Source: Berberis thunbergii (taxonomy: Eukaryota; Streptophyta; Magnoliopsida; Ranunculales; Berberidaceae). From it: a DNA stretch of 64,000 nt. Positions 9,601-17,736 of the stretch are shown here, in pieces. Both the position numbers and the translations under genes were made by a program. Below the pieces are notes generated by a model. It did not search any database, had not been told where the DNA came from, and was given only the letters and a program-made list of their open reading frames with translations. Each line of letters begins with the position of its first letter. The first letter of the stretch is position 1. The stretch spans positions 62,001 to 126,000 of the forward strand of contig QNQO01002077.1 in assembly GCA_003290165.1 (NCBI GenBank). The letters run 5' to 3'.

Positions 9601-12600
9601 AATCATTCTTACATTCTATGGAATTATCCAGCAATGTTGCTGCTATAGAATGGGTTTTTACAAATCAGTAAAAAAAAAAATCCCTCTTTTTGGTGTAATT
9701 GATAATATCTTTGCGAAGAGTTGTGGTGCTATTATATAAATGACTCTTTGCATTCTGATGTTCAGCTGTCGCTGCTATATATAAATGCTTGTTTTGATCT
9801 TTCTTAATATCACCATCAGCTAATACCGTAAGCCGGCTGTTTCCTGGAAGGGGGTGTTTTGTTGTGCACTGATTACTAGATTTATGTACAATTCAATTCA
9901 GTGTTTTGTGAACGTTGCTAATGGTCACTAGTACATGATACACCTTTCTTTACAATTGTCCTAGCAGGTTTCATCCGTCATGCATGGGGATGACCATTGA
10001 GCAGACAAAAAAATTGGAGCGGTTTCTCTGTTCTGAATGCTCCCCTGAAGATGAAGCTAAAATATCAGTTCAGATGTTCCCTTCGTCACCATCTGCCGCT
10101 GAATCCAAGGTGAGAACATGTTTCCTTCTATTTTCTTTAGTTTCCTGCTTTGGCATAATTTTCTCAGTTGATGGTTTACATGGAGATAACTTGCACAATT
10201 TTTTCTTACGAAACACAACTATTCAAGTATCGTTTTTTCCCCCTAATAAGAGGCTAAAAATGCACTAATCGGAAGAGGAAAAGGAGAAGATAGAATAAAA
10301 TTCAGTCTCTAAAATAGTCATTACAACAGAATTTATTAATTAGAAGTAAGATGCTTGGATCAATTATTACTGAAAGTCTATCATTTACTTGGCTTTAAAG
10401 ACCACGATCTATAATATCTCTATCATTTGTTAAAATGTCTTTAGCTAATATTCAAGAGCATCCTTGACAGGATTGTGGATCAATCATTTCAAAATTTTCT
10501 CTTGTGAATATGTTCCTGGTATATTGTCAGGAAAATTTCCCCATTAATTGAATTAAAAAGAAAAATACAGTGTGGCATTTATTGTTTATGTTACTTGTGT
10601 TGGGATGGAAAACTTCTACTCCATGGAGTTACTTATTACTGAATTCCAAGTCAATTTTAGTCAGAAAAATAAAGAAATATTTGTGTTGCAGGACGTGTCG
10701 TATTTAATCGCCACGCAGGGTCCACAATCTTTATAGCATATTCTTAGTGTGGGGACTGTGCTTTGTTGTGCTGAAATTACAAGCAGTATTTTTCCCCTAG
10801 ATTACTATATGACACCATACTTCTAAATTCAAGCATATTTACATTAGTCTTGAAACCTAGGAAGCAGGGACATGTTATGACAAGGTTAACAAAAAAAAAA
10901 AAAAAAGGAGACAAGGGCAAGGCATGGATAGATAATATTTATTTATTTTTTCATATAAAAAATAGTTTTATTTAATTTGCGAACAGGTGCTAGCTCAGCT
11001 GGTAAGATTTGCAGCGGATAGTTCACAAGTCCAACGGTCGAATCTTGCTATACATTTAATGGTTCATGGATCCATTAAAACTCATGTTTGCCCTTCGAAA
11101 AATTTAAAAAAATAAAAATAAAAATAAATTTCTTTCTAATTTGTCCAAGTACTACAGCGTTAGGGATTTGGTTCGTAATGTGTTTGAACTTTACTGCATG
11201 TTCATTGATGATTAATCCAATCATTGAAATTGATTTGAAGCATAATGCACGATAACAAGTCATTAATCGCAAGCTAACAAGTCATTAATCTCAATATATT
11301 TACATTTCTTAAAAATAAATAGAAACATAGACTGTGTGCATCGTTTGTGAGGAGCCCGTTCATTTGTTTTTTGTTTGTTTATCTTTCCAATCGAAAAGAG
11401 TGAAAGTGGTTTCGGAATTTTGTCGAGTTTTGTATAAGTGTCAATCCCATGATACGCATGAAGCCTTATCTGATGAGTGTGAGTGAGATATCACACGGCA
11501 TCTGACAGAAACAACCCCCTATTATTGTTCGTGCTTCCTTACTTATTGATTTGAGCTTAATCTAACGCGTTCCAGATTCTCTGGCGTAAATTTAATAGAC
11601 GGGTATGTATAGGTTACATCTCAAGTAGTTAATAAATCAGGAAGCTACTGAAATAATCCTTTTCTGTCCTAAATGATCTATTTGAATAATTTTTATGAAA
11701 TATTTGCTCTTCTGATGAAGATGTGGGGAGTTGCATTAAAGTTTGGGTGTTCTCATTTTCTTTTTGCTGAGTTAGGATGAGAAACTAGTTCAGAAATATA
11801 AGGATCTACACGGTGATGCTATTGGATTCTATTGCTGTTTGATGTTATCAAGCATTAATTGCTCTTTGCGCTCCATAATAAATAGCTAATTTCCGATTGC
11901 CCCCAATGGATATCCATATTGCAACCTACCCCTAAGACTAGCAGTCTATGCATGTTTGTCTGTTAAACCCATCCATCTAGTGTTGTTAAGGCGGACGCCT
12001 AGGCGTGCCTCGAGGCATTTTGGCAAAGAGACGCCTCAAAATGATGCAAGGCGGAGCGGTGAAGTGAAGTGTCCGCCTCACGCCTCACCGCCTCAGCCCC
12101 CATTTACAGCTTAAAAATCAAAAGCCTATTGCAGCCCACTTGTCTTTTAAGGTTAAGAGGGGGGTATTTAGAGTTTTAGACAAGAGAACGACTCCTTGGG
12201 GGCTATTGTTGTTGCTGTGTGTGTTTTTTTTTCCTTCTAATCAGGTTCCTCTCTTTCAAATTAGGTGTTGCCTCTTTCATATTAGGATGTTTCCTCTCTT
12301 CTTCCTCCTTCACTCTCCTTCCTGTGTTTTTTAATACGATCTGTTTTGCAGCTACTGGTGTGTTTTTTTTATATGATCTGTTTTACTAACTTTTTTTATA
12401 TGATCTGTTCACCTCCTTTTTTTTTAATGATCTGTTCTGTTTTTTTATATGATTTGTTCTGCTGCGTTTTTTCTTTCTTCACAATAAACAATAATAAGTA
12501 ATATTTCAGTGTATGGATCGTAATATTTTAGCATATGGATCAAAATTTGGTGCAAATTTCCAAAGTTAAACCAATGAGACTTGCTGGGCGATGCCTCACC

Positions 12601-13775
12601 AAATTGCAATTTTTCAAACACTGTTTGTTTCAAATTCAACCATTAATTTTTCAAACACTGTTTCAAATTTACAAAGTTAAACTAATGAGAAGTTGATGAA
12701 TTAGTTTACATTATGCTCTGATGTTTTTCTTGTTTGTTTCTTTTTTAGTGATTTAGTCGATAGGCAAGTTAAATACACTTATGTAGTGCATATTTTTGCT
12801 ATGCTATGCAACTTTATTATGTTTCCATTTCAATTCTAAATAGTTGTATGACTTTTTGTACATATTGGCATATGCAAGTTATCAAAATGATGATGAATAT
12901 TTCTTATCTAGATGTATTTCAATTTATTATAATAAAAAATCTTTAACAAATGTTAAAGACCGCCTCGCCTCTGAGGCGTTTTCAAGCTCATCCGCCTCAA
13001 CGCCTTAACTACACTGCATCCATCACATGTGATAATGTGATGACCAAAGTGCCCTTCAGGTCATAAACCTTGAGATAACAAGTGTATCTCGATGCATGAA
13101 TCTAATGGGAAAAAAGATTCAAGGAAAAAAACATCCTCTCATCTTCAACAACCCCCAACCCCTCTACCACCACCAATTGGCTTGAGCAAACCCCAACTCT
13201 CAACAGACAAAAACTCTTGCACTCTTCAATCAATTGAACATCACCACCCTCGATCAACAGTGAAGAAGAGATGAGGGAAGAAACAAAGAGAGTTTGCAGA
13301 TGGTGGCTTGCAAAGTGAATCAGAGATACTACGAATATCAAGGCTATTTTGCTCATAAAAATAAGGCCCTTGTGAAAATAGCTTGTGTCCTCATAGTCAA
13401 CGTGCATGATCCGTGCTAGTCTTTGGGGAGACTGTAATACGAATATCTATTGGGAGCAATCAGTAATTAGCTATTTATTATGGGTGGTAAAGCACAATTA
13501 ACCCTAAGTTAATTTAGGTATGCATGCCATTCAGCTAAGTCTTTATGTCAAATTAATTAAAGGTAGTTCAAATGTTAATTGATTGTTCGTGTATTTATTC
13601 AAAAAGACAATTCATGATTTCCTGCTTGAACATTATCAGTGATACTAGAATAGCTGTTAATATTCTTTTTTTTGGAGGTTCAGTTGAAATTGCTGGCATT
13701 GTTTACTGTCTTCATATTAGCTCATAGTTGTCTTGGGATTTGTTTCAGGTGGAGCCCAAAAGGCGGAAAAAATAG
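3657..13775 (+). CDS. EBS: EBS-type BAH-PHD histone reader, five exons
   Basis: Exons: 3657-3729, 3820-4162, 4260-4328, 9968-10109 and 13749-13775. All junctions are GT-AG, and the phases join to 654 nt, giving 217 aa plus stop. The N terminus ([19 protein letters not shown]) is of EBS rather than SHL type. The BAH domain covers about residues 24-140 ([33 protein letters not shown]). The PHD finger covers about 141-195 with the C4HC3 series CKC, CEGC, HPSC and CSEC. The tail is VEPKRRKK, a basic nuclear-type end. Family knowledge: EBS reads H3K27me3 through BAH and H3K4me2/3 through PHD and represses flowering genes in the nucleus. The PHD finger is split across the 5.6-kb intron 3 (4329-9967). 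Intron 4 (10110-13748) is 3.6 kb. Both introns carry transposons, and segments of them recur elsewhere in the window. No lesion is visible in the exons, so the gene could be functional if the long introns are spliced. Confidence 0.92.
5490..6260 (+). repeat. EBS intron-3 segment duplicated at 21190-22020
   Basis: Stretches such as the one around GGATTTAAAGTATGTAGTA, the AATATTGGATTGGGCACA block and the TTGAATCCACAAGG minisatellite region reappear in the same order near 21190-22020, with small rearrangements. The segment is intronic here, so this is probably the source copy. No gene lies within it. Confidence 0.75.
6085..6250. repeat. Degenerate minisatellite with TTGAATCCACAAG core
   Basis: The core CTTGAAT(C/T)CA(C/T)AAG occurs four times within about 170 bp, separated by GA-rich spacers (GGAGGAAGAGAAGAAAA). 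An expanded version of the array is present at 21768-22020. Confidence 0.65.
6569..9190 (+). repeat. EBS intron-3 segment duplicated at 56173-58890
   Basis: From the GGGGTGTCTAGGGTACATG block through the hAT element to the CCTCGCCGCTACTTCATCC block, the sequence is closely matched over ~2.6 kb at 56173-58890. The part around 6840-6910 (ACAATCCACCCCCCTTGGGG) has the look of a repeat border that recurs widely in plant genomes. I see no transposase or gene in it. Confidence 0.8.
7409..8850. mobile_element. Non-autonomous hAT-type transposon in EBS intron 3
   Basis: The element starts CAGTGTTGTTAAGGCG and ends CGCCTTAACTACACTG, which are inverted repeats with the hAT-like CAG...CTG ends. It is flanked by a perfect 8-bp target duplication, GTTACACC, at 7401-7408 and 8851-8858. 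Subterminal regions are rich in GCCTC/GAGGCG motifs, typical of hAT transposase-binding arrays. The 1.44-kb interior has no recognisable transposase; a 76-codon minus-strand frame at 7842-8072 is not recognised. Confidence 0.88.
9191..9967 (+). other. Remainder of EBS intron 3
   Basis: AT-rich intronic sequence ending in the acceptor at 9965-9967 (GCAG). No gene or clear repeat is recognised. A 115-codon minus-strand frame at 9287-9634 has no recognisable domain and is probably chance. Confidence 0.4.
10980..11136 (+). mobile_element. tRNA-derived SINE in EBS intron 4
   Basis: The 5' part (GTGCTAGCTCAGCTGGTAAG) fits the A-box pattern of RNA polymerase III tRNA promoters (TRGCNNAGYNGG). About 30 bp later, CGGTCGAATCTTG approximates a B box with one base missing. 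The element ends in an A-rich AAAAATAAAAATAAAT tail. A plausible 7-bp duplication, TAATTTG, lies at 10973-10979 and 11137-11143. It does not fold as a functional tRNA. A second copy lies at ~46684-46840, as part of the duplicated intron. Confidence 0.6.
11978..13016. mobile_element. Non-autonomous hAT-type transposon in EBS intron 4
   Basis: It begins TAGTGTTGTTAAGGCG (first base changed from C) and ends CGCCTTAACTACACTG. It is bounded by the 8-bp direct repeat CATCCATC at 11970-11977 and 13017-13024. It shares termini and GCCTC-rich subterminal sequence with the 7409-8850 element but has a shorter interior without coding capacity. The different target duplication shows an independent insertion. 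Confidence 0.85.
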
Positions 13776-15919
13776 ATCAGTCATAGCTGAGTGGGTTGTG
13801 CATGGTGAGGATGACCCTGTTTCTTTGCATATTAGCTCACCATTGCTGGTATTAATTGGAAATGTACAGTGCAGAGAAAATGCTTTGCATGCACAGACCA
13901 ACTATTTTTCTCAATTTGTGTTAGTAAATGTATTTGTATGTGTGATGTGATGTAGTAGGTAAATTTAGTTCCCTCTTGTATTCAGTTTTCTCTCATGAGT
14001 TACAATCAGAGCCATAAGTGGACTCTTTGTTCAGCATAATCTATGAGAGCAAATGAATCAAACATTTTACAAGAAGTTCAAGTCTTCAATGTGCTGCCAT
14101 GATTTCCAGTGGATTGACTAAACCATCTGATTATCTTGTCATATTGGACACGAGGTTCCTTGCGTGACCTTGCATTTTAGTTTTTTCTTGCAAATGAAGC
14201 AGAGCATGGTACATTTATAATAGAAGGAAAATAATGTTTAGCATGATCTCCATTTACATTTTATGATAGAAGGAAATGAATGTAGGATGGGAACTGCACC
14301 TTGTGCTGCCATAATTTTAATGTTCTGATAAGGATATGGCTATGAGGTTCACCTTCCATAGGAGATCTACGCTATTTGAAATGAGAGTGCAGAAGTTGCA
14401 TTGTTAGATTTGCATTGCAAGTTTTATGATATAAGGAGCGGATGTATATTCAATTGCTTCCAAAAGTATAGTTTGAGTGGTGATGGATGCTGAGTTATTC
14501 TAAACTGTATCTCATTTATCTTGTAGATGGCTTGTCAACCCTGTTTGGTTTTCTAGCAAAAACTGCAGACCAGCCAATTGGGGCACTGGTCAAGATGTTT
14601 GACAAAAACTTAACCAAGGCAAAATTTTGGACATTTTTTTTACATTTTCTCATTAATGTTCTTATGCATACACCTGCTCATCAAACTACCTGCTGTATTG
14701 AGTGTATAAAATTATGAAGTTAATTATGATTGCTTCCATGTTCTGCACCTGCACCTGCACCTACTATCAAAACGCTGTAGGAGTCCACATTACAAGTCTT
14801 CATATGTGCTGATTATTTATTTATTATGGAGAATCTCTTTCGGACTGTCATCTTTGTTTGAAGTTTCATTTTAAAAGAACTTCAATTCGAAACAAATTGA
14901 ACTAGATAGAACTTAAATTCCAAGAGATAAGCTTATCTCAATGAGTCTGCGTGAAATTTGTTTTATACAAGATATGGATGTTGGTTTCCTTAAACTTTGA
15001 ACTTGATGTGTGCAAATCTTGTCTCCTGTAATTTTGACCTGTAAAACAAATGTTATTTTGTCAAATGCTATCTACTTGGTGGCAAGGACACTCCGATGCT
15101 CAAGTCAGTAACTCTATTGGAGATGAAGTTAATATAGACATAATTCATTTAAAATTGCATATCTTTGTCGAATATACCATTTACCTTATATAATGGTCGT
15201 TATCAATTCTAAGCATGTGAGGCTCAACGAGGGGAAACTGTCTATGTAACAATCTCCTCCTTTATGAATATGCGTCTTTGGAGGAGTAACTCTCTCCACG
15301 ATTTTTTTTCTCTGTAACGTTCTTTCTCTTTAAGAGAGTTTTGTTGGGGCCTGAATTTGGACATCTGACTGTGATTTGTTCTGATAGACCCTTTTTTAGC
15401 TTTTAATGATTGGATCTGCTTTTTTCGGCTTTGTGAGTTTGTCCGTACTTGAGATACTTGATCCTCGTAATAAGTAATTTTTGTCACGTGTATAATCATG
15501 ATGATAGTCTTATTTGATGTATCAACATAACTCACAAGACACAAAATTCTCATTACGATCTATATATTTTATTTTCATTTATTTTTTAATTTTTTATTTA
15601 TGAGAAATAGCTCATTCCTATATAGTGTATTGTCTTCCCTTTAGCGCATTTCCATGTTTGCTCTATGAACACTTCTAAGGAGCCAGACCCACATAGCTAG
15701 GACAGTCCAATATCATCCATCATTCTAGATATATTGAAAATGACCTAATTTCTAAGATGATAAATGGTATTGGGCTGAAATTAGGGCGAGGGTCTAGCTC
15801 TCTAGAAAAGTTGTTGCTTTACATAAGGAATCGCTTGTACATTGGAAAAGGAATTGTATGCTGTTTCTCATTGAAAGAGGCCCATCAAAGACATAACTTT
15901 ATTCCTTCAACTTAATAAT
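13776..15919 (+). other. EBS 3' flank, source of duplicated segments
   Basis: It contains the EBS 3' UTR and flank. Its first part (to about 14580) recurs at 47565-48352, and parts of 14470-15919 recur at 32960-33556. Apart from the exon-like block at 14487-14717, no gene is recognised. Confidence 0.5.
14487..14717 (+). CDS. Exon-like conserved block of unknown function
   Basis: An open frame reads DGLSTLFGFLAKTADQPIG, continuing with ALVKMFDKNLTKAKFW, immediately after an acceptor-like CTTGTAG at 14520-14526. The block is repeated nearly unchanged at 32987-33200 and, truncated after the QPIG codons, at 48270-48352. I cannot name the family. It may be one exon of a gene downstream of EBS whose other exons are lost or interrupted. 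No clear GT donor follows the LTK codons. Confidence 0.35.
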   Translation: MLSYSKLYLIYLVDGLSTLFGFLAKTADQPIGALVKMFDKNLTKAKFWTFFLHFLINVLMHTPAHQTTCCIECIKL

Positions 15920-15937
15920 TGAGAATGGCGTAATCCA

Positions 15938-16168
15938 GTGCCAGTATCTAGGAATTTTTATCCTAGGTCCACTCATCCCGATATGCAGTTTGAAGAAAGA
16001 AATCTTCAAACCTTTGGATCATTCTCATCTAAAGAAATATATATTTGGAATATAGATGGCATATTAGAGGATGACATTCTTGAAATCACTCAGGAAATGG
16101 TCATGATGGCATCATCCCACCGTGTTGAAGGCAAAGACGATCATGTGATAGCAAGATCTGCAACATAA
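15938..16168 (+). pseudogene. Caulimovirid coat-region-like fragment
   Basis: A 76-codon frame contains the segments NFYPRSTHPDMQFEE and IYIWNIDGILEDDI. These resemble the region preceding the zinc knuckle in the polyproteins of plant endogenous pararetroviruses. It is truncated at both ends and abuts the oppositely oriented reverse-transcriptase piece near 16141-16168. The assignment rests on recalled family character and is moderate. Confidence 0.45.
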
Positions 16169-17260
16169 TTTAAAGATCCAAGAAATCTTTGTAATTGGGT
16201 TTTATCCCTAATTTCATCAGGGAATTTGTCAGCAAATTCAATTGTTCTGGAAATAGGGGTTACCATTCCATTAGAAATCTGGTGACCTAAAAATCTAACA
16301 CTTGTTTGAAATAAATTGATTTTGGTAGGAGATAAAACCAAACCATTCCGTTTGATACAATTTTCAAATTGGTAAAGGTGTTTCCAGTGAGCTGGAATTG
16401 AGTCAGAAAATACTAATATATCATCTATATAGACGATGGTGAATTGGGTAAATTTAGTTAGAATATCATTCATGATATTTTGAAACTCACTAGGAGCATT
16501 TTTAAGACCAAATGACATTACATTCCATTCGTAATGGCCAAATGGGACATTGAAGGCCGTTTTGTAACGATCATCAGGATGAATCTGGATTTGCCAAAAT
16601 CCAGATTTTAGATCAAACTTAGAAAAGACACAAGCATTGTGTAATCTCTTAAGTAAATCTCTTTGATGGGGAATTGGATATCTTATCCATTGAAGAACCT
16701 GATTTAAAGGTTTATAATTGATGGCAAGACGAGGGCTTCCTCGTTCAAGTTCTGCTGCTTTTCTGACATAGAAAGCTGCACAACTCCAAGGTGACTTGGA
16801 TGGTCTAATTAGACGTTTGTCAATTAAACCTTTGATTTCTTCTTTGCAGTATTCCATAAGCTCAAGATTCATTTGGATTGGGCGAGCTTTAGTGGGAATT
16901 TTTCTTTCATCAAACCCTGGTTCATAGGGTAGACGAACGATATGCTGGGATCGATACCAGAATGCATTTGGGAGGTTGGAACAAAATTCCTCTTGCAAAT
17001 GTTTTTGATATTGAATAATTTGAGATTGCAGTCTTGGTTCAAGGATTTGATCTGCAACTCTTTTATATTCAATTTCTTGTTTTAAAAAATTTAACTGCTA
17101 TTGGTTGCAAGTTAAACGATTGATAATTGCCTATTGTGTGACTTGATTGAGTTCATAAACCCCCTTTGGCAAATTTAGAATTCAAAGGAAGTTTGAATTC
17201 CTTGTTTAGACACAAAAAATGGTGAAATCGCATTGATAAAGGGGGTTCCCAATATCATTG
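16141..17260 (-). pseudogene. Caulimovirid reverse-transcriptase fragment with protease remnant
   Basis: On the minus strand a 285-codon frame (16998 down to 16141), open for another ~30 codons upstream of its first ATG, carries reverse-transcriptase motifs. These are RLAINYKPLN, KFDLKSGFWQIQI, the caulimovirid-like FGLKNAPSEFQ, and the catalytic IVYIDDIL (YIDD box). The C-terminal connection begins with FLGHQIS and RFLGSLNY and is cut off, so RNase H is absent. Upstream (17090-17260) a frame-broken stretch resembles the end of the protease region. Caulimovirids are more likely than Ty3 elements because of the FGLKNAPSEFQ and YEWNVM motifs. Broken and non-functional. Confidence 0.75.
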
Positions 17261-17298
17261 TTTGTTCCATATTTCGGACGAGGAGAAAGTGTTGTTTG

Positions 17299-17670
17299 AG
17301 TACCACTCCAAATTGGCCCTCCGCCAGAATCCTTATCAAGCGCCAAGCAGCTCAAGCAACAGATCTTGCAGCAGATCATGGTGACAACGCTTTGATCATT
17401 CCAAGGTTACCAAGGAAGACGTTCTTGCCTTTTTCTCAAAATCAAAAGAGGTGTCTTCTACACCACCACCACAAGTACCACTCCAAATTGGCCCTCCACC
17501 GGAATCCTTATCAAGCGCCAAGCAGCTCAAGCAGCAGATCTTGCAGCAGATCATGGACTGTACCTTTTAAGTTAGACAAAGAATGGATCAAAAGAGATTT
17601 CATGTCTCTAGAAAACAAGGACCGCAAACTTAAATTTCAATCTCAAACAACGATAAAGAGAGATTTGCTC
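17299..17670 (+). pseudogene. Second coat-region-like caulimovirid fragment with internal direct repeat
   Basis: An ~83-bp unit (AGTACCACTCCAAATTGGCC...) occurs at 17299-17381 and again at 17474-17556, 175 bp apart. Between and after them, a plus-strand frame encodes a Pro/Gln-rich stretch and then, in another frame, KEWIKRDFMSLENKDRKLKF. This resembles the part of endogenous pararetroviral polyproteins upstream of the coat region. Frame changes break it. It ends within ~70 bp of the NLR1 start codon. Confidence 0.45.
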
Positions 17671-17697
17671 TGAATAAACCTTTCTATGACTGCAGTG

Positions 17698-17736
17698 TGA
17701 TCTGAAGAGAAGGAAAAAAAATATATAGCTGAGAAA
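17698..17736 (+). promoter_or_regulatory. Residual NLR1 5' leader
   Basis: Only about 39 bp upstream of the NLR1 ATG are shared with NLR2 (TGATCTGAAGAGAAGGAAAA, then AGCTGAGAAA). Everything further upstream is pararetroviral. An AATATATAG stretch near 17720 is AT-rich but too close to the ATG to be a confident TATA box. Confidence 0.5.

Larger units (their letters stand above)
15920..17697. mobile_element. Scrambled endogenous pararetrovirus (caulimovirid) block upstream of NLR1
   Basis: The block is delimited by comparison with NLR2. There, the shared flank ending CTTAATAATTGAG (33554) is followed after ~45 bp by the NLR leader (GATCCGAAGAGAAGG). Here, 1.78 kb of foreign sequence lies between the same two flanks. 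It contains three pieces: a plus-strand coat-region-like frame (15938-16150), a minus-strand reverse transcriptase with a remnant of the protease region (16141-17260), and a second plus-strand coat-region-like piece (17299-17670) with an internal repeat. Pieces in opposite orientation show rearrangement before or after integration. No complete viral gene is present, and it cannot be a replicating unit. Confidence 0.7.

Noticed and set aside
9287..9634. 115-codon minus-strand frame in EBS intron 3
   Set aside because: No recognisable motif, AT-rich, not conserved in the duplicated copy (which ends before it).
10981..11060. Possible tRNA gene
   Set aside because: A-box match is good, but the B box lacks a base, the acceptor and anticodon arms do not pair, and an A-rich tail follows; a SINE fits better.
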